From Draconibacterium sp. (lineage in GTDB: Bacteria; Bacteroidota; Bacteroidia; Bacteroidales; Prolixibacteraceae), in the NCBI GenBank assembly GCA_021648495.1, contig JAKIST010000002.1:1-37026 (forward strand): DNA of 37,026 bases, read 5' to 3'. Positions 8,289 through 16,194 of this stretch are shown in pieces. The notes below the pieces were generated by a model. That model searched no databases, was not told the DNA's origin, and saw only the letters and a program-made list of their open reading frames with translations. Position 1 is the first letter of the stretch, and every line of letters starts with the position of its first letter. Position numbers and translations under genes: made by a program.

Positions 8289-9199
8289 ATGAACAGCTTT
8301 TAAATATTGATACTATTCAAAACCGAATTTATACACTACGGGGTGTTCAGGTGATGCTCGATGTTGATTTAGCCGAAATCTATCAAGTTCAGACTAAGGT
8401 TTTCAATCAGGCAGTTAAAAGAAACAGCAATAGATTTCCTGAGAGTTTCCGGTTTCAGCTTAGTGAAAATGAGTGGGATCACTTGAGGTCACAAATTGTG
8501 ACCTCAAGTAAGGTTAATCCTTTAAGGTCACAAAATGTGACCTTAAATAGTTCGCACGGTGGTCGCAGGTATCTTCCTTATGCTTTTACAGAACAAGGGG
8601 TTGCCATGCTTTCGGCAGTTCTTAGAAGCGATACCGCTGTTAATGTAAGCATACAGATTATGCAGGCCTTTGTTGAAATGAAAAAGTTTATTGCTACCAA
8701 TGCCCTCTTGTTTAATCGTCTCGAAAAAGTGGAATTGAAACAAATTGAAAATGACCAAAAATTTGAACAAATTTTTAATGCCATCCAAGATAAAAGTATA
8801 AAGTCCAAACAGGGAATATTTTTTGAAGGCCAGGTTTTTGATGCGTACTCGTTTGTTGCCGATTTGATACGGTCTGCCGAAAATTCGATTGCCCTTATTG
8901 ATAATTACATTGACGATACGGTGTTGACACTTTTTACCAAACGTATGCCACAAGTTAAGGTTACTATTTTTACCAAACGAATAAATAAACAGTTGGCGCT
9001 CGACCTGAAAAAACACAACGAACAATATTCACCCATTCAAATTAAGGAGTTTACCAACTCACACGACCGCTTTTTTATTATTGATGAAAAAATGGTTTAT
9101 CATTTTGGGGCAAGTTTAAAAGATTTGGGTAAAAAATGGTTCGCCTTTTCTAAATTTGATAAAGAGGCCTTGCGTATTCTGAATAAATTAAACCAATAA
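8285..9199 (+). CDS. ORF6N (RhuM/KilA-N-like) protein with PLD-like C-terminus
   Basis: This 304-residue protein has an N-terminal ORF6N DNA-binding domain (TLRGVQVMLDVDLAEIY, RFPESFRFQL, GGRRYLPYAFTEQGVAML, about residues 15-120), a short coiled region, and a C-terminal domain with AENSIALIDNYIDDT and HDRFFIIDEK, which resembles a phospholipase D-like fold with one HxK-like half motif. It sits between res and mod with an ATGA overlap to res and 24 nt to mod, so it is part of the restriction operon. A regulator or accessory DNA-binding role is likely; function is not established. The segment LRSQIVTSS is followed by a second LRSQNVT, and both copies are encoded by palindromic DNA. Confidence 0.82.
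   Translation: MNEQLLNIDTIQNRIYTLRGVQVMLDVDLAEIYQVQTKVFNQAVKRNSNRFPESFRFQLSENEWDHLRSQIVTSSKVNPLRSQNVTLNSSHGGRRYLPYAFTEQGVAMLSAVLRSDTAVNVSIQIMQAFVEMKKFIATNALLFNRLEKVELKQIENDQKFEQIFNAIQDKSIKSKQGIFFEGQVFDAYSFVADLIRSAENSIALIDNYIDDTVLTLFTKRMPQVKVTIFTKRINKQLALDLKKHNEQYSPIQIKEFTNSHDRFFIIDEKMVYHFGASLKDLGKKWFAFSKFDKEALRILNKLNQ
8481..8547. repeat. Paired in-frame palindromes inside the ORF6N gene
   Basis: Two near-perfect palindromes lie 11 nt apart inside the reading frame. The first (8481-8509) has 14-bp arms beginning ACTTGAGGTCACAA around a single central base. The second (8521-8547) has 12-bp arms beginning TTTAAGGTCACA around AAA. They share the core GGTCACAAAnTGTGACC and encode LRSQIVT and LRSQNVT. 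They could be operators for the protein's own DNA-binding domain, or a duplicated in-frame palindromic insert. Confidence 0.85.
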
Positions 9200-9223
9200 T
9201 AAATATACACAACTGCAGATAAA

Positions 9224-11383
9224 ATGAATTTAAACGATACCGATAAAACCAAAATAATTGAACTGATAAAAGCAGGCGAAAAACTTCCCAAGGAATTTAT
9301 CTACAAACTTTTTGCCGATGAAGAAGATGTATTCCTTTTTTGGAATGGAAGAAAAGAAGAGGTAACAAATGTTGCCTTACCTTTCCATAGTATAGAGCAT
9401 ATTGATGAACCCAGAAAGGAAGCAGACAAACCACAAACAAGTATGTTTGAAACCGATTTCAGGGGCAGACAACTTAAAGGTTGGACAAACAAACTAATTT
9501 GGGGAGATAATAAATTAATTCTTTCCTCTTTGGCAAATGGTCCCATGCGCGAAGAAATTGAAAAAGAAGGTGGACTTAAACTCATTTATATCGACCCGCC
9601 TTTTGCCGTTGGTGCCGACTTTGGTTTTAATATTAAGATTGGTAGCGAAACTGCTGAGAAAAAACAAAGCATTATTGAAGAAATTGCATACCGTGATACT
9701 TGGGGAAAAGGAATTTCTTCTTACTTAACAATGATGTATGAACGGCTGAAATTGATGCACAATTTATTGGCGGAAGATGGGAGTATTTATGTGCACATAG
9801 ATTATCGAGTAAGTGCTTATTTAAAACTACTATTAGACGATATTTTTAGAGTTGACAATTATAAAAACGAAGTCATTTGGGCATATCGAGGAATGGCTGT
9901 TTCTACAAATCACTATGTCAGGAGACATGATGTAATACTTTTCTATTCTAAATCGGATAATAACAAATTTAACTGGGAACAAATTTCTGAAGAATTTACT
10001 GATACAACAATTAGAAAATACAAACATAAAGATAAAGACGGTCGCCTTTTTAGATTACACGGCAGGAATATTCAAGGCTCTCCTATTAAAAACAATACAG
10101 ATATTGATTTAATATGGTTAGAATCTAACCCAGAACTTTGCAATGTTGATTATTTGGATGAGAAAGTCGGCACAAAACCAAGAGATTGGATTGTAATGGA
10201 TTACATTAATGTTATGTCTGATGAAAAACTTGGCTATCCCACCCAAAAACCCGAAGCCTTATTAGAACGCATCATCAAAGCCAGCAGTAACGAAGGAGAT
10301 CTGATTGCCGATTTCTTTTGCGGTAGCGGAACTACGGCAGCAGTTGCCGAAAAGTTGGGCAGAAAATGGATAACAACCGATTTGGGTAGGTTTTCAGTTC
10401 ATACTACCCGCAAAAGAATGATTGGCGTTCAACGTGAATTGCAATCAAAAGGGAAAAATTTCAGGGCATTTGAAATACTTAATCTTGGTAAATATGAACG
10501 CCAGTTTTTTATGGATGATTTATCCAACGGAAAATTAAAAGCCAAAGAAGATTTGTATGTCGAATTAATACTGGAAGCATACAAAGCAAAAAGAATAGAA
10601 GGACATAAAACTTTACACGGTAGCAAGGCGGGGCGTTTTGTAAATGTTGGCCCTTTGGATGTTCCGGTAACGCAAAGCCGCTTATTAGATATTTTTGAAG
10701 AGTGCCGCCAAAAATTATATACACAGGTTGATGTTTTAGGTTTTGAATTTGAAATGGGCTTAACCCCACAATTTATTCAGGAACTCAGAGAAAAAGGCGT
10801 TGCAATTACATTAAAATACATTCCAAAAGATGTATTCGATAAACGCGCCGTTGAAAAAGGACAAGCCCGTTTTTACGATGTTGCTTACTTAAACACCAAA
10901 GAAAAAATCACAGGTAAATCCATCACAATAGAATTAACTGATTTTGTTACACATTACACACAAGACGATATTGAAGACATCCAACAATCGATGCGGGCAG
11001 GTAGCAAAGTTGTGATTGAAGATGGACAGATTATAAAAATAGAAAAGGACAAAAATGGAATAATTTTAAAAACTGTTTTAACCGAAAATTGGTTTGATTG
11101 GATTGATTATTGGGCAATTGACTTCGATTATGAATCAAAAAAAGAAATCATAAAAATCCACAATGACAAAGACGATACTTCGACAAGCTCAGTAGAAGAA
11201 AAGTGGACAGGTAATTATTTGTTTGAAAACGAGTGGCAAAGTTTCCGAACCAAGAAAAATCCAACTCTCGAATTTACATGTATCCCACACGAATATAAAG
11301 AATCAGGAAAATATAAAGTAATGGTAAAAGTGGTTGACATTTTGGGAATTGACACAAGTAAAATAATAGAGGTAATAATTTAG
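9224..11383 (+). CDS. mod: Type III-like DNA methyltransferase, Mod subunit
   Basis: This 719-residue N6-adenine methyltransferase has the motif order of Mod/beta-class enzymes: the catalytic DPPF motif first (YIDPPFAVG, about residue 124) and the AdoMet-binding FxGxG motif later (FFCGSGTTAAVAEKLGRKW, about residue 364). WGDNKLIL lies before DPPF, as in relatives. The long C-terminal region carries target-recognition and Res-interaction parts and ends in ENEWQSFRTKKN...VKVVDILGIDTS. It modifies the host site and directs Res. The frame is complete. Near 11178 a stretch reading CTTCGACAAGCTCAG resembles an arm of the intergenic repeats seen in the oxidase operon. Confidence 0.9.
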   Translation: MNLNDTDKTKIIELIKAGEKLPKEFIYKLFADEEDVFLFWNGRKEEVTNVALPFHSIEHIDEPRKEADKPQTSMFETDFRGRQLKGWTNKLIWGDNKLILSSLANGPMREEIEKEGGLKLIYIDPPFAVGADFGFNIKIGSETAEKKQSIIEEIAYRDTWGKGISSYLTMMYERLKLMHNLLAEDGSIYVHIDYRVSAYLKLLLDDIFRVDNYKNEVIWAYRGMAVSTNHYVRRHDVILFYSKSDNNKFNWEQISEEFTDTTIRKYKHKDKDGRLFRLHGRNIQGSPIKNNTDIDLIWLESNPELCNVDYLDEKVGTKPRDWIVMDYINVMSDEKLGYPTQKPEALLERIIKASSNEGDLIADFFCGSGTTAAVAEKLGRKWITTDLGRFSVHTTRKRMIGVQRELQSKGKNFRAFEILNLGKYERQFFMDDLSNGKLKAKEDLYVELILEAYKAKRIEGHKTLHGSKAGRFVNVGPLDVPVTQSRLLDIFEECRQKLYTQVDVLGFEFEMGLTPQFIQELREKGVAITLKYIPKDVFDKRAVEKGQARFYDVAYLNTKEKITGKSITIELTDFVTHYTQDDIEDIQQSMRAGSKVVIEDGQIIKIEKDKNGIILKTVLTENWFDWIDYWAIDFDYESKKEIIKIHNDKDDTSTSSVEEKWTGNYLFENEWQSFRTKKNPTLEFTCIPHEYKESGKYKVMVKVVDILGIDTSKIIEVII

Positions 11384-11400
11384 CCAACTTCTCTTTATTA

Positions 11401-11531
11401 ATGAATCAAAACAAAAACAATATTTGCATCCATTGCGGTGCCGACTGCGGAAAAACCCCGGTTATTTGGAACGACTTGCCATTTTGTTGTAACGGCTGCC
11501 TTACCGTTTATTGTTATTGAATGAACTCAAC
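11401..11531 (+). pseudogene. Remnant of a second ccoI 5' end
   Basis: This fragment starts 17 nt after mod. It encodes an ATG followed by about 35 codons matching the N-terminus of the intact CcoI at 12985 (NNICIHCGADCGK, then PFCCNGCLTVY). Over 98 aligned nucleotides I count 6 differences, so it is a diverged homologue and not a recent exact duplication. After CLTVY the frame breaks and runs into TGA at 11518; shifted by one frame it continues as LLLNELN, again similar to CcoI LLDEN, before ending. It marks a former ccoI junction next to the restriction island. The remaining gap to 11730 holds a 29-bp repeat and no gene. Confidence 0.88.
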
Positions 11532-11634
11532 CCTCAGGCTTTGTAAAATAATAAATGCTTCAAATTTAACGAAGTTTTTTTGGTTTTTAGCAACTTGATA
11601 AATTTCGTATAGCCATGTTTATACAAAGATTTAG

Positions 11635-11663
11635 CAAAGAAGATAAAAAGCAAAAGAACAAGT
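11635..11663 (+). repeat. 29-bp dispersed repeat, copy A
   Basis: A 29-base string containing AAGATAAAAAGCAAAAGAAC is repeated exactly, in inverted orientation, at 31092-31120. It lies in the non-coding gap between the ccoI remnant and the DUF1016 gene. The purine-rich composition makes some chance similarity possible, but an exact 29-base match is not expected by chance in a window this size. Confidence 0.7.
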
Positions 11664-11730
11664 TAAAAAGGAGTAGTTATTGTTTTACAATGCCTCACTA
11701 TATTTAAACAGTTTCTAAAAATTACTAAAT

Positions 11731-12849
11731 ATGAAAAATTTTAATAAACTAATTTCAACTATTGAACAAGTGCACGGGCAATTGCAGGCATCGGCTGTAA
11801 ATGCAGTTAACCAGGCCCTTACAGTTCGAAATTGGCTTATCGGTTATTATATTGTTGAATTTGAACAAAACGGCGAAGATCGTGCAATTTATGGTGACCG
11901 ATTAATTGAAAAGTTAACAGAAAAGCTGAACCATATAAAAGGTATCGATAGAAGATCCCTTTTTAAGTTTAGGCAATTCTACCTTTTTTATCCTCAAATA
12001 AGACAGGCACTTAACAACTCATTTTTAGGAGGTGACAATGTGGGGTCACTGTCCCCACTTTTATCTTACGAATCAAATATGGGGTCGGCGACCCCACAAT
12101 TGGAAAATCAAGTTTTCACTCCACCTCATAAAATAATTTCAAAACTTTCATACACTCACATTGAACAACTTTTAAGTATTGAAAATCCACTTAAACGCAC
12201 ATTCTACGAACTTGAAAGTATAAAAGGAACCTGGAGTGTACGTGAGTTGAAACGACAAATCAATAGTCTCTGTTTTGAGAGAAGCGGTCTTTCGGAAAAA
12301 CCTGAAAAATTATCTGCATTAATAAACCAAAATACTGTACCACAAGCACCAACCGATATAATAAAGAATATTTATTCCTTTGAATTTCTTGACATTAACA
12401 TAAAGCCAATCGTAGAGGAATCGGATTTAGAGACAGCTTTGCTCAATCACTTGCAGGAATTCATTCTTGAGATGGGAAATGGATTTTGTTTTGAAGCACG
12501 TCAAAAAAGAATTTTAATTGGTAATGAATACTATTTTATCGATCTGGTTTTTTACCATAGGATTCTTAAATGCCATGTACTTATTGATTTAAAAATCGGA
12601 AAATTTGAACATGGAGACATCGGTCAGCTTAATACCTATCTTAATTATTTTAAAGCAGAGATTGGGGAAAAATCGGACAATGCTCCAGTAGGGATTTTAT
12701 TGGTCGCCGAAAAAGACAATGCATTGGTAAAATATGCAACAGCGGGTATGGACGAAAATCTATTTGTTCAGCAGTACCTCATCAAATTGCCGAGTACCAA
12801 TCAACTTAAAACATACATCGAAAGAGAACTCAAAAAAACCGATTTATAA
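11731..12849 (+). CDS. DUF1016 (YhcG-like) PD-(D/E)xK nuclease
   Basis: This 372-residue protein has the DUF1016 N-terminal domain (VNQALTVRNWLIGYYIVEFEQ, GIDRRSLFKFRQFY, SYTHIEQLLSIENPLKRTFYE) and a C-terminal PDDEXK nuclease domain (FCFEARQKRILIGNEYYFIDLVFYH, then HVLIDLKIGKFEHGDIGQLNTYL). Members of this family frequently accompany restriction systems and are thought to be DNA nucleases; the role is not established. It stands alone between the ccoI remnant and the intact ccoI, in the same direction. The linker between conserved blocks (about residues 103-122) carries two G/C palindromes encoding GSLSP and GSATP. No clear promoter was found. Confidence 0.85.
   Translation: MKNFNKLISTIEQVHGQLQASAVNAVNQALTVRNWLIGYYIVEFEQNGEDRAIYGDRLIEKLTEKLNHIKGIDRRSLFKFRQFYLFYPQIRQALNNSFLGGDNVGSLSPLLSYESNMGSATPQLENQVFTPPHKIISKLSYTHIEQLLSIENPLKRTFYELESIKGTWSVRELKRQINSLCFERSGLSEKPEKLSALINQNTVPQAPTDIIKNIYSFEFLDINIKPIVEESDLETALLNHLQEFILEMGNGFCFEARQKRILIGNEYYFIDLVFYHRILKCHVLIDLKIGKFEHGDIGQLNTYLNYFKAEIGEKSDNAPVGILLVAEKDNALVKYATAGMDENLFVQQYLIKLPSTNQLKTYIERELKKTDL
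12040..12096. repeat. Paired palindromes inside the DUF1016 gene
   Basis: Two palindromes lie in frame about 20 nt apart: GTGGGG...CCCCAC at 12040-12058 and the perfect TGGGGTCGGCGACCCCA at 12080-12096. They encode the similar peptides VGSLSP and MGSATP in a variable linker. They are the most G/C-rich spots in an otherwise AT-rich gene, which suggests insertion or selection as a DNA-level element. Confidence 0.75.
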
Positions 12850-12899
12850 ATTTTATTTTGTAAATAAAACTAATTCAAAAAAAATAAAATGAAACGACC

Positions 12900-12980
12900 A
12901 TGAGAAGAAATCACACAAAGAAGCATGATCATAATTCATGGGGAGTTCCATCTGTTACCTTAAAAAATAAACAATTATAA
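12900..12980 (+). CDS. Possible 26-aa His-rich microprotein before ccoI
   Basis: This is an ATG-to-TAA frame of 26 codons reading RRNHTKKHDHN near its start, ending 4 nt before the ccoI ATG. It is basic and histidine-rich and overlaps the stop of a four-codon frame (MKRP) through ATGA. The tight spacing to ccoI would suit translational coupling, and the histidines would suit a copper-related peptide, but both points are inference. It is too short to judge coding potential by eye. Confidence 0.3.
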   Translation: MRRNHTKKHDHNSWGVPSVTLKNKQL

Positions 12981-12984
12981 ACAG

Positions 12985-15384
12985 ATGAAATCGGTTAAAA
13001 ACAATATTTGCATTCATTGCGGTGCCGACTGCGGAAAACATCCGGTTATTTGGAACGAGTTGCCATTTTGTTGCAACGGCTGCCTTACCGTTTACCAGTT
13101 GTTGGATGAAAACAAACTCTACAATTATTACAAGCTTGAAGAAACTCCGGGAATTAAAATTGAAACCACCGAATTTGGAAATAAATATGCATTCCTCGAT
13201 AACGAAGAGATAAAAGAAAAACTCATTTCATTCTCTGAAAGTGGAATTTTAAAAGTTAAATTTTATATCCCTGTAATTCACTGTGCATCGTGTATTTGGC
13301 TGCTCGAAAATTTGCATTCCATAGACAAAGGAGTAAAATATTCGTTTGTGAATTTTACAAAAAAAGAGGTTGATGTTACTTTCGATGAATCACAGATAAG
13401 TTTGCGGAAACTCGTTGAATTGCTTTCGTCAATTCATTACACTCCCGACCTTTCGTTAAGTCTTTCGGATAAAGATGAAGACGACCAATCGTATAAAAAA
13501 CTACTTTACAAAATTGGGGTTGCCGGGTTTGTTTTTATCAATGTGATGACGTACAGTTTGCCCGCCTATTTTAACGGCAAACCCTTAGACGACAAATTGC
13601 AATCGGTATTAAGTATTTTAAGTTTTATTTTGGTTGTTCCGGTGGCGTTATACAGTGGCAGCGACTATTATATTTCGGCATTTAAAAACCTTCTGAAAAA
13701 AAATGTTAGCATTGATTTACCAATCGCCCTTGGAATTATTGTGCTCTTTTTTGTTTCGGGCTACGAAATACTTTTTGCTAACGGCCCTGGTTATTGCGAC
13801 AGCCTTTCCGGGTTAATATTTTTTCTATTGCTTGGTAAATGGTACCAGGGGAAAACCTACGAAGCACTTTCGTTCGACCGAAATTACAAATCGTATTTTC
13901 CAATTGCAGTTACTAAAATCAATAAACAAATTGAAGAGAGTGTTTTGCTCGAAAAAATTGAAGTTGACGATGAATTGATAATCCGTAATAAAGAATTGAT
14001 TCCTGCCGATTCCATTTTAATTGAAGGTGAAGGTAGGATTGATTACAGTTTTGTAACCGGGGAATCGAGCCCGGTTATAAAGAAAATCGACGATTTTATT
14101 TATGCCGGTGGGCGGCAAATGGGCGAAATCATTAAAATCAGGGTGAAAAAAAAGGTGAGTCAAAGCCACCTCACCAAACTCTGGAACCAGGACAAAACCT
14201 ACCATAAACCAAGCGATTCATTAAAACCGCTTTCCGATAAAATCAGCAAATATTTTACCTTGATAATTATCGCTATTGCAATTTCAGGCTTCACTTTTTG
14301 GATGATAAAAGGAGAAACGCACACTGCTATTTTTGTTTTCACCGCGGTATTAATTGTCGCCTGCCCGTGTGCGCTGGCACTTTCAATTCCATTCACTTTT
14401 GGAAATACCATGCGTATTTTTGGCAAAGCCGGGCTTTACATTAAAAACACCAATGTAATAGAAAAACTATCGCACATAAATACAATCGTTTTCGATAAAA
14501 CCGGAACGCTTACCAAACCCAACGAAAGCAAAATAGAATATCTGGGATCGGCACTTTCCGACGATGAAAAAAATGCCATTTATTCACTGGCAAAACAATC
14601 TACTCATCCCTTAAGTACTGCAATTGTAAATTATTATGGAAATGCAAAATATCAAAAACCAGAGCATTTTGTCGAAGTTTCGGGGCGGGGTATTTTTGGC
14701 AAAGTAAATAAGCTAAAAATAAAAATTGGCTCGGAAGAGTACGTTACAAATTCGGCTGGATTAATAGAACAAAAAGCCTCGGTGGTTTATGTTTCGATAG
14801 ATAACAAATTGGCCGGGTTTTATAAAATAAGCAATCAATACCGCGATGGTTTTGAACGCGTTTTAAATAACCTGAACAATAACTTCGAACTGTATTTGGT
14901 TTCCGGCGACAACGATTCGGAGGCTGAAAACCTGAGCACTTATTTTGAAAGGAACAATCTGTTGTTCAACCAAAAACCCAGCGACAAAGCCAATTTTATT
15001 AAATTGTTACAAAAACAAGGGAACTCTATTTTAATGACCGGCGACGGCTTAAACGATGCCGGGGCTTTAATGCAAAGCGATGTGGCGTTGACAGTTGCCG
15101 ATAAAGTATATCATTTTTCGCCAGCCAGCGATGCCGTTTTAGAGTCGGACAAGTTTGAGCATCTCGCCCAATTTATTCGATTTACAAAAACTTCGTTGAA
15201 CATTGTTAAACTCAGTTTCCTCATCTCGTTTTTGTACAATATTATAGGAATTGCCTTTGCAATTACGGGAAATTTATCGCCCATTGTAGCGGCTATTTTA
15301 ATGCCCGTCAGTTCGGTTTCGGTGGTTGCATTTGCAACGTTCGCAACACGTGCAATTGGCAAATTAAAATTGCAAAAGAAGTAA
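12985..15384 (+). CDS. ccoI: Copper-exporting P1B ATPase CcoI for cbb3 oxidase maturation
   Basis: This 799-residue heavy-metal P-type ATPase of the CcoI/FixI type delivers copper to the periplasmic side for cbb3 oxidase assembly. Seen in order: an N-terminal cysteine-rich metal-binding region (CIHCGADCG, CCNGC), an HMA-like domain with CASCIW (about 99-104), membrane helices, the actuator TGESSPV, the ion-path CPC motif (ACPCALALS, about 459), the phosphorylation site DKTGTLT (about 504), the STHPLS nucleotide-binding motif and GDGLNDAGAL (about 686). All are intact. In a typical cluster this gene would adjoin the other cco genes; here it is displaced about 7.5 kb by the restriction island. 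Confidence 0.93.
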   Translation: MKSVKNNICIHCGADCGKHPVIWNELPFCCNGCLTVYQLLDENKLYNYYKLEETPGIKIETTEFGNKYAFLDNEEIKEKLISFSESGILKVKFYIPVIHCASCIWLLENLHSIDKGVKYSFVNFTKKEVDVTFDESQISLRKLVELLSSIHYTPDLSLSLSDKDEDDQSYKKLLYKIGVAGFVFINVMTYSLPAYFNGKPLDDKLQSVLSILSFILVVPVALYSGSDYYISAFKNLLKKNVSIDLPIALGIIVLFFVSGYEILFANGPGYCDSLSGLIFFLLLGKWYQGKTYEALSFDRNYKSYFPIAVTKINKQIEESVLLEKIEVDDELIIRNKELIPADSILIEGEGRIDYSFVTGESSPVIKKIDDFIYAGGRQMGEIIKIRVKKKVSQSHLTKLWNQDKTYHKPSDSLKPLSDKISKYFTLIIIAIAISGFTFWMIKGETHTAIFVFTAVLIVACPCALALSIPFTFGNTMRIFGKAGLYIKNTNVIEKLSHINTIVFDKTGTLTKPNESKIEYLGSALSDDEKNAIYSLAKQSTHPLSTAIVNYYGNAKYQKPEHFVEVSGRGIFGKVNKLKIKIGSEEYVTNSAGLIEQKASVVYVSIDNKLAGFYKISNQYRDGFERVLNNLNNNFELYLVSGDNDSEAENLSTYFERNNLLFNQKPSDKANFIKLLQKQGNSILMTGDGLNDAGALMQSDVALTVADKVYHFSPASDAVLESDKFEHLAQFIRFTKTSLNIVKLSFLISFLYNIIGIAFAITGNLSPIVAAILMPVSSVSVVAFATFATRAIGKLKLQKK

Positions 15385-15414
15385 GACAACGAGGTGTAAC
15401 AATTAATTTCTTAC

Positions 15415-15422
15415 TATTTTTG
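15415..15422 (+). promoter_or_regulatory. -7 box (TATTTTTG) of the glycosyltransferase operon
   Basis: TATTTTTG fits the phylum -7 consensus TAnnTTTG and lies 20 nt before the ATG at 15442, giving a leader of about 12 nt. The matching -33 TTTG is not clear, so this is a partial match. It separates transcription of the glycan genes from ccoI. Confidence 0.5.
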
Positions 15423-15441
15423 CACTAACAAAAAATTCAGG

Positions 15442-16188
15442 ATGATTAACGACAAAAAAATTGTAGTTGTGCTCCCGGCGTACAATGCTGCAAAAACACT
15501 GGAAATTACCTACAACGAAATAGACTTTAAAATTGTTGACGATGTTATTTTAGTTGACGATTTAAGCAAAGACGACACGGTTGAAGTGGGCAAAAAACTG
15601 GGGATAAAACACATTGTTGTTCACAAGGAAAACAAAGGTTACGGTGGCAACCAAAAATCGTGTTACAACAAAGCACTAAAAATAGGTGCCGACATCGTAA
15701 TTATGCTCCACCCCGATTATCAATACACCCCGAAATTAATTCCTGCAATGGCAAGCTTGTTGGCAAGCGAATTATATCATGTTGTGCTCGGCTCTCGTAT
15801 TTTAGGGAAAGGTGCTTTAAAAGGAGGAATGCCACTGCTGAAATATGTTGCAAACCGCGGGTTAACATTTATTCAAAATATATTAATGGGAGCCAAGCTC
15901 TCGGAGTACCACACCGGTTACCGTGCATTTACAAAGGAAATTCTCGAAACTATTGCTTTCGAAGAGAACTCCGATAATTTTGTTTTTGATAATCAAATGC
16001 TGGCGCAAATTTGGTATGCCGGTTACGGAATTGCTGAAATTACCTGCCCCACAAAATATTTCGACGATGCATCGAGCATCAACCTGAGAAACAGCAGTAT
16101 TTATGGAATTGGCGTTTTAAAAACTTCAATTCAATTCAGGTTGCAAAAGTGGGGATTAATAAAAAACAAAATCTTTCAATTAAAATAG
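15442..16188 (+). CDS. GT2 glycosyltransferase, polyprenyl-phosphate type
   Basis: This 248-residue family 2 glycosyltransferase begins VVVLPAYNAAKTL and has ILVDDLSKDDT for nucleotide-sugar binding and HPDYQYTP at the position of the usual DxD metal site, a variant found in a subgroup of this family. No C-terminal membrane segments are obvious. It probably transfers a sugar from a nucleotide donor to an acceptor such as polyprenyl phosphate, which a GT-C enzyme would then use. The GT-C gene starts 6 nt downstream, supporting such a pair. Confidence 0.85.
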   Translation: MINDKKIVVVLPAYNAAKTLEITYNEIDFKIVDDVILVDDLSKDDTVEVGKKLGIKHIVVHKENKGYGGNQKSCYNKALKIGADIVIMLHPDYQYTPKLIPAMASLLASELYHVVLGSRILGKGALKGGMPLLKYVANRGLTFIQNILMGAKLSEYHTGYRAFTKEILETIAFEENSDNFVFDNQMLAQIWYAGYGIAEITCPTKYFDDASSINLRNSSIYGIGVLKTSIQFRLQKWGLIKNKIFQLK

Positions 16189-16194
16189 TAAAAA

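Noticed and set aside
8543-9025. 160-residue minus-strand ORF in the track
   Set aside because: It lies wholly inside the ORF6N gene on the opposite strand and has no domain features; a shadow frame.
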